A stretch of DNA of 64,000 nucleotides, from contig NZ_FOVZ01000001.1 of the NCBI RefSeq assembly GCF_900115295.1, forward strand, positions 124,001 to 188,000, read 5' to 3'. The translations under genes and the position numbers were made by a program. The notes under the pieces were generated by a model, which worked only from the letters and a program-made list of their open reading frames with translations, had not been told where the DNA came from and ran no database searches. Shown here in pieces: positions 1 to 8,519 of the stretch. How positions within the stretch are numbered: the stretch's first letter is position 1; each line of letters opens with the position of its first letter. Source of the DNA: Sphingomonas sp. OK281. Its GTDB lineage: Bacteria; Pseudomonadota; Alphaproteobacteria; Sphingomonadales; Sphingomonadaceae.

Positions 1-1
1 C

Positions 2-442
<441 letters not shown>

Positions 443-464
443 TTTGAGGTGAGGTAAGGATCGC

Positions 465-498
465 ACCACCCCGGCGAAGGCCGGGGCCCAATTGGGAA
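465..498 (+). repeat. Left inverted repeat of the GIY-YIG element
   Basis: This 34-bp arm is identical to the reverse complement of 811-844. It ends 10 bp before the GIY-YIG start codon, so it occupies the leader where a ribosome binding site would normally lie. Confidence 0.95.
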
Positions 499-508
499 GG
501 CCCCGCTG

Positions 509-805
509 ATGGAAGAACAAGCGTTCGTCTACATCATGGCAAGTGGGTTTAACGGTACGATCTACCTCGGCTCGACGCTGAACCTGGCGAAGCGCGTGTG
601 GGAACACCGCAACGCCGTCGTTGCCGGGTTCACGAAGAAATACGACTGCAAGCTGCTCGTCTGGTATGAGTTAGCCGGTAGTTGGGAAGCCGCCCGGCAG
701 CGCGAGCTGCACATGAAGGAGTGGAAGCGAGACTGGAAACTGCGTGAGATCAACGGTTTCAATCCCTCTTGGGACGACCTTTACGATCGCATCGCACTAC
801 CATGA
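509..805 (+). CDS. Small GIY-YIG endonuclease-domain protein
   Basis: This 98-residue protein is almost entirely one GIY-YIG domain of the YhbQ/UPF0213-like type. The motif appears as VYIM (Tyr8) and IYLGST (Tyr19-Gly21), followed by AKRVWEHR (Arg29, His33), the KKY strand, and Glu66 in RQRELHMKEWKR as the probable metal ligand. The tail has the family's NP-W-DLY ending. Members are expected to be single-strand or structure-specific DNA nucleases; the substrate here is unknown. There is no clear Shine-Dalgarno, because the left inverted repeat abuts the start. Its position between exact inverted repeats suggests a role in maintaining or moving that repeat, which is inference. It could also be a passive passenger. 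Confidence 0.85.
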   Translation: MEEQAFVYIMASGFNGTIYLGSTLNLAKRVWEHRNAVVAGFTKKYDCKLLVWYELAGSWEAARQRELHMKEWKRDWKLREINGFNPSWDDLYDRIALP

Positions 806-810
806 CCGCT

Positions 811-844
811 TTCCCAATTGGGCCCCGGCCTTCGCCGGGGTGGT
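811..844 (-). repeat. Right inverted repeat of the GIY-YIG element
   Basis: This is the perfect 34-bp mate of 465-498. It begins 5 bp after the GIY-YIG stop codon and ends 15 bp before the sucD start, with an AAGGA-like ribosome site immediately after it. Confidence 0.95.
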
Positions 845-859
845 AAGGAACGAGACAAG

Positions 860-1744
860 ATGAGCATCCTCGTCGACAAGAACACCAAGGTCATCACGCA
901 AGGCATGACCGGCGAAACCGGCAGCTTCCATACCAAGGCGGCGCTGGAATACGGCACGCAGATGGTCGGCGGCGTCACGCCCGGCAAGGGCGGCACCACC
1001 CACCTCGACCTCCCCGTCTACAACACCGTCGCCGAAGCCAAGGCCATGACCGGCGCGACCGCGTCGGTCATCTACGTGCCGCCTCCCTTCGCCGCCGATT
1101 CGATCCTCGAGGCAATCGACGCCGAGATCGAGCTGATCGTCGCGATCACCGAGGGCATTCCCGTCCTCGACATGGTCAAGGTCAAGCGCGCGCTGTCGGG
1201 CTCCAAGTCGCGCCTGATCGGCCCGAACTGCCCCGGCGTGCTGACCCCCGGCGAGTGCAAGATCGGCATTATGCCCGGCTCGATCTTCAAGAAGGGTTCG
1301 GTCGGCGTTGTCAGCCGTTCAGGCACGCTCACCTATGAGGCCGTCTTCCAGACGTCGAACGCAGGCCTTGGTCAGACGACCGCGGTCGGCATCGGTGGCG
1401 ATCCGGTCAACGGCACGAACTTTATCGACGTGCTCGAGCTGTTCCTCGCCGACGACGAGACCCAGTCGATCATCATGATCGGCGAAATCGGCGGCGACGC
1501 AGAAGAGCAGGCGGCACAGTTCCTTCGCGACGAAGCCAAGCGCGGTCGGTCGAAGCCGATGGCAGGCTTCATCGCCGGTCGTACGGCGCCTCCGGGCCGT
1601 CGCATGGGCCATGCCGGCGCGATCGTGTCGGGCGGCAAGGGCGACGCGGAGAGCAAGATCGCGGCGATGGAAGCTGCCGGGATCCGCGTTTCGGAAAGCC
1701 CCAGCCTGCTCGGCGAGACGCTGCTGAGCGTGTTGAAGGGCTGA
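860..1744 (+). CDS. sucD: Succinyl-CoA ligase alpha subunit
   Basis: SucD is the 294-residue CoA-binding and phosphohistidine subunit of succinyl-CoA synthetase, which makes ATP or GTP from succinyl-CoA. The N-terminus has the Rossmann-like CoA site ([14 protein letters not shown]). The catalytic region carries [16 protein letters not shown], in which the His of MGHAG is the residue phosphorylated during the reaction. The ATG at 860 ([10 protein letters not shown]) is preferred over the longer frame from 818, because it starts the conserved family sequence and follows a purine-rich GGTAAGGAA site. The partner sucC is not in the window, so it must lie upstream of mdh or elsewhere. Confidence 0.96.
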   Translation: MSILVDKNTKVITQGMTGETGSFHTKAALEYGTQMVGGVTPGKGGTTHLDLPVYNTVAEAKAMTGATASVIYVPPPFAADSILEAIDAEIELIVAITEGIPVLDMVKVKRALSGSKSRLIGPNCPGVLTPGECKIGIMPGSIFKKGSVGVVSRSGTLTYEAVFQTSNAGLGQTTAVGIGGDPVNGTNFIDVLELFLADDETQSIIMIGEIGGDAEEQAAQFLRDEAKRGRSKPMAGFIAGRTAPPGRRMGHAGAIVSGGKGDAESKIAAMEAAGIRVSESPSLLGETLLSVLKG

Positions 1745-1751
1745 GCTGACT

Positions 1752-1922
1752 ACCCCTCTCCCGTTCGGGGAGAGGGAAGGAGCTGCCGAAGGGCTCCCGT
1801 GAAAGTAGCACTTTCATGGGGTTCTGGGGCAGCGGAAGGGTGAGGGCACGTGACCGCCCGTGCCCTCACCCTCCCACCCGTAAGTGCGGGCGGGCCCCTC
1901 CCTCTCCCCCGCGGGGAGAGGG
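1752..1922. repeat. Composite intergenic inverted repeat (CTCTCCC type)
   Basis: Between sucD and sucA the sequence is two facing repeat units. Each contains a CCCTCTCCC...GGGAGAGGG palindrome and a GTGAGGGCACG / CGTGCCCTCAC arm. The same design recurs at 41363-41500. It forms long GC-rich hairpins within the likely sucD-sucA transcript and contains no open reading frame of interest. Confidence 0.8.
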
Positions 1923-1940
1923 ACACTGAGGACGAGAACG

Positions 1941-4874
1941 ATGGGCTACGAAGGCCAGGATTTCAGCGATATCGCAGCCGGCGTCAGCCCGGCGTTCGTG
2001 GAGACGCTCTACGCCAAGTTCAACGCGGACCCGGCCTCGGTCGAATCCGGTTGGCGCGCGTTCTTCGAGGGTCTCGAAGGTTCCGCGCAGGGCCCGAGCT
2101 GGGAGAGCGCCCGCTGGCCGCTCACCACCACGGATGACCTGACCGCGGCACTCGATCCGACTCAGATGGAGCCCGCGCCCAAGCCTGCAAAGGGGAAACC
2201 AGCCCCCGCCGCAGCGGCCCCCGCGCCCGTCTCGAAGGAAGAGATCGCCAAGGCCGCTGCCGACGCGATCCGCGCGCAGCTGCTCGTCCGCACCTACCGC
2301 GTCCGTGGTCACCTCGCCGCCAACCTCGATCCGCTCGGCCTTTCGAAGCGCGAGATGCCCGAGGATCTGAAGACCGAATATCACGGCTTCTCCGACGCCG
2401 ACATCGACCGGAAGGTCTATCTCGGCGGCACGATGGGCTTCGAATGGGTCTCGATCCGCGAGCTCGTCGACACGCTGCGCAAGAATTACTGCGGCAATGT
2501 CGGCCTCGAATACATGCACATCTCCGACGTCGAGGAGCGCCGCTTCCTCCAGGAGCGCATGGAGGGCCAGGACAAGGCGATCGAATTCTCCATCGACGGC
2601 AAGAAGGCGATCCTCACCAAGGTGATCGAGGCCGAGCAGTGGGAGAAGTTCCTCGGCAAGAAGTATGTCGGCACGAAGCGCTTCGGGCTCGACGGCGGCG
2701 AATCGATGATCCCCGCGCTTGAGAGCGTGATCAAATATGGCGGCCAGATGGGCGTGCGCGAGCTCGTCATCGGCATGGCGCATCGCGGTCGCCTCAACGT
2801 GCTCGCCAACGTGATGGCCAAGCCGTTGCGCGTGATCTTCCACGAATTCGCCGGCGGTTCGGCCAACCCCGACGACATCGGTGGCTCGGGCGACGTGAAG
2901 TATCACCTCGGCACCAGCACCGATCGCGAGTTCGACGGCCACAAGGTTCACATGAGCCTGGTCGCCAACCCGTCGCATCTCGAAGCCGCCGACCCGGTCG
3001 TGCTCGGCAAGACGCGCGCGATCCAGACGCTCAACAACGATCTCAAGGATCATGTCGCGAGCTTGCCCGTGCTGATCCACGGCGACGCGGCGTTCGCGGG
3101 GCAGGGGATCGTCTGGGAGTGCCTCGGCTTCTCGGGCATCCGCGGCTACAATACCGGCGGCTGCGTCCACTTCATCATCAACAACCAGGTCGGCTTCACG
3201 ACCTCGCCGCAGTTCGCGCGCTCGTCGCCCTACCCGTCGGACGTCGCCAAGGGCGTCCAGGCGCCGGTCTTCCACGTCAACGGCGACGATCCCGAGGCGG
3301 TCACCTTCGCAACTAAGATGGCGATGGAATTCCGCCAGAAGTTCCACCGCGACATCGTCATCGACATGTGGTGCTATCGCCGCTTCGGCCACAACGAGGG
3401 CGACGAGCCATCCTTCACGCAGCCGCTGATGTACGACATCATCCGGAAGCATCCCGGTGTCTCGTCGGTGTACGGCGATCGCCTGATCAAGGAAGGCGTG
3501 ATCGACCAGCCCTGGATCGACGAGAACGTGAAGCAGTTCACGCTCCGCCTCGAGGGCGAGTTCGAAGCCGGGTCCTCGTACAAGCCCAACAAGGCCGACT
3601 GGTTCGGCGGTCGCTGGACCGGCCTCAGCGCGCCGACCGATGGCGCGTCGGCACGCCGCAACGTCGAGACCGGGCTCAGCCAGAAGCTGTTCGACTCGCT
3701 CGGCCGCACGCTGACGACAATCCCGGACAGCGTGAAGATCCACAAGACGCTCAACCGCGTGATCGATGCCAAGCGCGAGATGTTCAAGTCGGGCAAGGGC
3801 TTCGACTGGGCGACCGGCGAGGCCCTCGCATTCGGCGGCCTGCTCTCGGAAGGGTACGGCGTCCGTCTGTCCGGTCAGGATTCGGGTCGCGGCACATTCT
3901 CGCAGCGCCACGCCGTCTGGGTCGACCAGACCGACGAGCACAAGTACGTGCCGTTGCAGGAGATCGAGCACGGCCGCTTCGAAGTGCTCGACAGCCCGCT
4001 CAGCGAATACGGCGTGCTCGGCTTCGAGTACGGCTACGCGCTTGCCGATCCGAAGACCTTGGTCCTCTGGGAGGCGCAGTTCGGCGACTTCGTCAACGGC
4101 GCGCAGATCATGATCGATCAGTTCATCACGTCCGGCGAGTCGAAGTGGCTCCGCGCCAACGGTCTCGTGATGCTGCTCCCGCATGGTTACGAAGGGCAGG
4201 GGCCAGAGCATAGCTCGGCACGTCCCGAGCGTTTCCTTCAGTCGTGCGCGGACGACAACATCCAGGTCGCGAACTGCACCAGCCCGGCGAACTATTTTCA
4301 CCTGCTTCGCCGCCAGATGCACCGCAACTTCCGCAAGCCGTTGATCGTGATGACGCCGAAGTCGTTGCTGCGGCACAAGCTGGCCGTGTCGAACGCCGAG
4401 GATTTCCAGGGCGACAGCCACTTCCGCCGCCTGTTGTCGGATACCAATCCGGCCGCCGACGTCGATACGAAGCGTCTGGTCCTGTGCACCGGCAAGGTCG
4501 CGTACGACCTGATCGAGGCACGCGACGCAGCGGGCGACACCGACACGCAGATCGTCCGCGTCGAACAGCTCTATCCCTTCCCCGGCAACCCGATCGCCGA
4601 GCGCGTCGCACGGATGCCGAACCTGGAAGAGATCGTCTGGGCGCAGGAAGAGCCGAAGAACAACGGCTATTGGTTCTTCGTCGAGCCGCTGATCGAGGAG
4701 GCGCTGGCAACGGTCGATTCCCGCGTGAAGCGCGCGCGCTACGCCGGGCGCAACGCCTCGGCATCGCCCGCGACCGGCCTGATGAAGCGTCACCAGGCAG
4801 AACAGGGCGCGCTCGTCGCCGACGCGCTTGGCCACTCCGTCCGCGACGAAATCCGCCGCACCCGCGCAAACTGA
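1941..4874 (+). CDS. sucA: 2-oxoglutarate dehydrogenase E1 component
   Basis: SucA is the thiamine-diphosphate E1 decarboxylase of the 2-oxoglutarate dehydrogenase complex and hands succinyl groups to the lipoyl arm of SucB. The 977-residue product has an N-terminal E2-binding segment (YAKFNADPASVESGWRAFF), an Ala/Pro-rich linker, then the E1 core. HGDAAFAGQGIVWECL through INNQVGF gives the GDxxF...NN thiamine-diphosphate and metal motif. HRGRLNVLANV and the C-terminal WAQEEPKNNGYW segment are also typical. The start MGYEGQDFSD at 1941 is chosen over upstream in-frame codons because those lie inside an intergenic repeat. The gene is part of the sucD-sucA-sucB-lpdA block. Confidence 0.97.
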   Translation: MGYEGQDFSDIAAGVSPAFVETLYAKFNADPASVESGWRAFFEGLEGSAQGPSWESARWPLTTTDDLTAALDPTQMEPAPKPAKGKPAPAAAAPAPVSKEEIAKAAADAIRAQLLVRTYRVRGHLAANLDPLGLSKREMPEDLKTEYHGFSDADIDRKVYLGGTMGFEWVSIRELVDTLRKNYCGNVGLEYMHISDVEERRFLQERMEGQDKAIEFSIDGKKAILTKVIEAEQWEKFLGKKYVGTKRFGLDGGESMIPALESVIKYGGQMGVRELVIGMAHRGRLNVLANVMAKPLRVIFHEFAGGSANPDDIGGSGDVKYHLGTSTDREFDGHKVHMSLVANPSHLEAADPVVLGKTRAIQTLNNDLKDHVASLPVLIHGDAAFAGQGIVWECLGFSGIRGYNTGGCVHFIINNQVGFTTSPQFARSSPYPSDVAKGVQAPVFHVNGDDPEAVTFATKMAMEFRQKFHRDIVIDMWCYRRFGHNEGDEPSFTQPLMYDIIRKHPGVSSVYGDRLIKEGVIDQPWIDENVKQFTLRLEGEFEAGSSYKPNKADWFGGRWTGLSAPTDGASARRNVETGLSQKLFDSLGRTLTTIPDSVKIHKTLNRVIDAKREMFKSGKGFDWATGEALAFGGLLSEGYGVRLSGQDSGRGTFSQRHAVWVDQTDEHKYVPLQEIEHGRFEVLDSPLSEYGVLGFEYGYALADPKTLVLWEAQFGDFVNGAQIMIDQFITSGESKWLRANGLVMLLPHGYEGQGPEHSSARPERFLQSCADDNIQVANCTSPANYFHLLRRQMHRNFRKPLIVMTPKSLLRHKLAVSNAEDFQGDSHFRRLLSDTNPAADVDTKRLVLCTGKVAYDLIEARDAAGDTDTQIVRVEQLYPFPGNPIAERVARMPNLEEIVWAQEEPKNNGYWFFVEPLIEEALATVDSRVKRARYAGRNASASPATGLMKRHQAEQGALVADALGHSVRDEIRRTRAN

Positions 4875-4888
4875 TTGAACCCGCTCCC

Positions 4889-4962
4889 TGTTTTCCTGCG
4901 AAAGCAGGAACCCAGGGTGCGGCAGAGTAACCCTAGGCCCCTGCGTCCGCAGGAGCACAAAA
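4889..4962. repeat. Degenerate REP-like inverted pair between sucA and sucB
   Basis: The left unit TTTTCCTGCGAAAGCAGGAA, followed by CCCAGGG, faces a right unit CCCTAGGCCCCTGCGTCCGCAGGAG. These match the dispersed C-G-AAG-C-G palindrome plus CCCA family (see 57562-57656). The pair separates sucA from sucB by about 100 bp. Confidence 0.75.
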
Positions 4963-4975
4963 GGTAGAAGCAAAC

Positions 4976-6226
4976 ATGGCAACCGAAGTCACCGTCCCCG
5001 TCCTGGGTGAATCGATCACCGAAGCCACCCTCGGCGAGTGGCTGAAGCAGCCCGGCGATCCCGTCGCGGTCGACGAGCCGATCGCCAGCCTCGAGACCGA
5101 CAAGGTCTCGGTCGAGGTCCCGTCGCCGGTCGCCGGCGTCATGGGCCAGCACGCGGTCGCCGTCGGTGACACCGTGCAGGTCGGCGCAATGCTCGCCACG
5201 ATCGACTCCGGTGACGGCGCCGCTGCTGCCCCCGCCAAGGCGCCCGAGCCCGCCGCGACCGCAACGCCCGCCGCTCCCGCCAAGGACGAGTCCGGCGCAG
5301 GCTATGGCGACCAGCCCGGCGCCGGCACCAGCGACTCCCCCGCTGCGCTCTCCCCGTCGGTCCGCCGCGCGGTGCTCGAGCACGGCGTCGACCCCGGCAC
5401 GGTCAAGGGCACCGGCCGCGACGGTCGCATCACCAAGGAAGACGTGACCGCCGCCGCGTCGAGCAAGCCAGCACCTGCGCCCGCCGCAGCGCCTGCTCCG
5501 GCAGCAGCCCCTGCCGCCGCATCGGGTCGCGGTGAGGAACGCGTGCGCATGACGCGCCTCCGCCAGACGATCGCCAAGCGCCTCAAGGAAGCGCAGAACA
5601 CGGCGGCCATGCTGACGACGTTCAACGACGTCGACATGACCGCGGTGATCGAGGCACGCGCCAAGTACAAGGACCTGTTCGAGAAGAAGCACGGCGTTCG
5701 CCTGGGCTTCATGGGCTTCTTCGTGAAGGCCGCGACGATGGCGCTGCGCGACATCCCGTCGGTCAACGCATCGATCGACGGCGATGACATCGTCTATCAC
5801 GATTACGCCGACATCTCGGTCGCGGTCTCGTCGCCGGGCGGCCTCGTCGTCCCCGTGATCCGCGATGCCGACCAGATGTCGGTCGCGACGATCGAGAAGA
5901 CGATCGGCGACTTCGGCAAGCGTGCCAAGGAAGGCGCGCTCAAGATGGACGAGATGAAGGGCGGTACCTTCACGATCTCGAACGGCGGCGTGTTCGGCTC
6001 GCTGATGTCGACCCCGATCATCAACCCGCCGCAGTCCGCCGTGCTCGGCCTCCACCGCATCGAGGAGCGCCCGGTCGTCGTCAACGGCCAGATCGTGATC
6101 CGCCCGATGATGTACCTCGCGCTCAGCTACGACCACCGCCTGATCGACGGCCGCGAAGCCGTGACGTTCCTGGTCGCGCTCAAGAACGCGATCGAGGATC
6201 CGACGCGCATCCTGATCGACCTTTAA
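4976..6226 (+). CDS. sucB: Dihydrolipoyllysine-residue succinyltransferase (E2 of 2-oxoglutarate dehydrogenase)
   Basis: This is the E2 core of the 2-oxoglutarate dehydrogenase complex and transfers succinyl from lipoyl-lysine to CoA. The 416-residue protein has an N-terminal lipoyl domain with the lipoylated Lys at residue 43 ([10 protein letters not shown]). A long Ala/Pro linker follows, then the E3/E1-binding domain ([15 protein letters not shown]...[13 protein letters not shown]), a second Ala/Pro linker, and the catalytic domain ending in [13 protein letters not shown] (His387 and Asp391). One lipoyl domain is normal for this family. It lies downstream of sucA and 14 bp ahead of a DUF1877 gene. 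Confidence 0.97.
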   Translation: MATEVTVPVLGESITEATLGEWLKQPGDPVAVDEPIASLETDKVSVEVPSPVAGVMGQHAVAVGDTVQVGAMLATIDSGDGAAAAPAKAPEPAATATPAAPAKDESGAGYGDQPGAGTSDSPAALSPSVRRAVLEHGVDPGTVKGTGRDGRITKEDVTAAASSKPAPAPAAAPAPAAAPAAASGRGEERVRMTRLRQTIAKRLKEAQNTAAMLTTFNDVDMTAVIEARAKYKDLFEKKHGVRLGFMGFFVKAATMALRDIPSVNASIDGDDIVYHDYADISVAVSSPGGLVVPVIRDADQMSVATIEKTIGDFGKRAKEGALKMDEMKGGTFTISNGGVFGSLMSTPIINPPQSAVLGLHRIEERPVVVNGQIVIRPMMYLALSYDHRLIDGREAVTFLVALKNAIEDPTRILIDL

Positions 6227-6240
6227 GGGAGACTGGCCCG

Positions 6241-6735
6241 ATGGGCATGGTAATGTACCTCCGTCGGGCCACCATTGCCGATATTGCGCGTCTTCAAGCC
6301 GACCCACGCGGCGTTCCGGATTTCGTTTTCGACGACGCCGCGCCGGAACAGGATCTCGTCGAGTTCGACAAGGCGTGGCAGGCGCTGCACTTTATGCTGA
6401 CCGGCGAAGCCTATGGGATGGGGCACGCGCTCGGGATCATCGCCGAGGAAACGCCGATGCAAAGCAGCGACGGTATCGGCTCGCTCGAATATTCGATCGT
6501 GCCGCCCGAGCGCATGGTGACATTCGATGCGGCGCTCAAATCGCTGGACGACGGTAGTTTGGCGCAACGGTACGATCCCGCGGCGATGGCAGCTCAGGAC
6601 GTGTATCTCGCGGATTCCTTCCTAAATGAAGGACCAGAGGCGCTCGAATATATCTTGCAGGGTGTTCCTGCCCTGCGCCGATTTGCGGCATCCTGCGCGG
6701 ATGCCGGCTGTGGGGCCATTCGGGTCCTCGCATGA
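6241..6735 (+). CDS. DUF1877 (YfbM-like) family protein
   Basis: The 164-residue product begins MGMVMYLRRAT and contains FDKAWQALHFMLTGEAYGMG, the pattern of the DUF1877/YfbM family (MGM start, conserved W..LH..LTG). It has no signal peptide or membrane segment, so it is probably cytoplasmic. No biochemical function is established for the family. The gene sits 14 bp after sucB and 21 bp before lpdA, inside the 2-oxoglutarate dehydrogenase gene set, so it is almost certainly cotranscribed with E2 and E3. Its base composition is somewhat less biased to GC-ending codons than its neighbours, which suggests later insertion into the operon. Confidence 0.8.
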   Translation: MGMVMYLRRATIADIARLQADPRGVPDFVFDDAAPEQDLVEFDKAWQALHFMLTGEAYGMGHALGIIAEETPMQSSDGIGSLEYSIVPPERMVTFDAALKSLDDGSLAQRYDPAAMAAQDVYLADSFLNEGPEALEYILQGVPALRRFAASCADAGCGAIRVLA

Positions 6736-6756
6736 TGATGAACGGGATTAGAGACA

Positions 6757-8160
<1,404 letters not shown>

Positions 8161-8163
<3 letters not shown>

Positions 8164-8269
8164 CCGCGCAAGGCCGTAGCGCAAGCTACGGCCGAGCTAT
8201 AAAGCGGTCAGATCGGCCGGCGCGGCCAAAAGCCGCGTCCGACGACAGGGGCTTTGCCCCTGTCCGGCC
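8161..8269 (+). other. Strongly structured element after lpdA (nested hairpin and three-way junction)
   Basis: Two modules are visible. In module 1, TGACCGC (8161-8167, starting with the lpdA stop codon) pairs with GCGGTCA (8204-8210) and encloses GGCCGTAGC-GCAA-GCTACGGCC (8172-8193), a 9-bp stem capped by a GNRA tetraloop. In module 2, GGCCGG (8215-8220) pairs with CCGGCC (8264-8269) around two further hairpins: CGCGGC/GCCGCG (8221-8237) and ACAGGGGC-TTT-GCCCCTGT (8245-8263). This forms a three-way junction. There is no T-tract, so it is not a classical terminator. It could be a 3'-end stabiliser, an attenuator, or a repeat element. Confidence 0.6.
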
Positions 8270-8325
8270 AAGCAGGCCCGTTGCCGGTTCTTCAGGGCAG
8301 TGGGACTGACCTCTTAGGTCAGCCC

Positions 8326-8459
8326 CGTTATCCCGCGGACGCGGGAGCCCAGCTAAGTACCGATCACGCGCCGAACGAGAGACTACTCTCGCGGGGGATC
8401 AGAGCCCGGAAGCGTCAGCCTTCCGAACCCTGGGCCCCCGCTTTCGCGGGGGAACTAGG
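8326..8459. repeat. REP-like inverted pair downstream of lpdA
   Basis: The left unit at 8327-8352 (TCCCGCGGACGCGGGA followed by GCCCA) faces a right unit at 8427-8458 (CCTGGG then CCCCCGCTTTCGCGGGGG). They are the same family as the arms of the GIY-YIG element. With 8161-8269 this accounts for the gene-free stretch between lpdA and the receptor gene on the opposite strand. A small hairpin (CTGACC-TCTTA-GGTCAG) precedes it. Confidence 0.75.
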
Positions 8460-8519
8460 AGCACGAGACAGGCGGTCGAGTCTGCGTGACAGACCACGCC
8501 GCCCCACGCCCCCCCAGCA

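Larger units (their letters stand above)
465..844. mobile_element. 380-bp element: GIY-YIG gene between perfect 34-bp inverted repeats
   Basis: The arms at 465-498 and 811-844 are exact reverse complements over 34 bp. Each arm contains the palindromic core CCCCGGCGAAGGCCGGGG followed by CCAATTGGG. The only gene inside is a 98-residue GIY-YIG protein on the plus strand, filling nearly all the space between the arms. The element sits between mdh and sucD. The arms belong to the same repeat family as many intergenic repeats elsewhere in the window, most closely the gene-less pair at 40156-40263. No clean target-site duplication was seen; AAGGA occurs on both sides but not flush with the left arm. 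Mobility is inferred from this architecture. Confidence 0.75.

Noticed and set aside
465..844. IS element with a conventional transposase
   Set aside because: The only ORF is a GIY-YIG domain; no DDE, serine or HUH motif and no clean target duplication.
3368..4213. Plus-strand frames inside sucA in a second reading frame
   Set aside because: Arg/Pro/Ala-rich translations with no start signal or family resemblance; overlapped by a certain gene.
1866..4982. 1038-codon open frame on the minus strand opposite sucA
   Set aside because: It is the antisense shadow of a fully recognised E1 gene. High GC with G/C at third positions keeps the complementary frame open; the translation has no family features.
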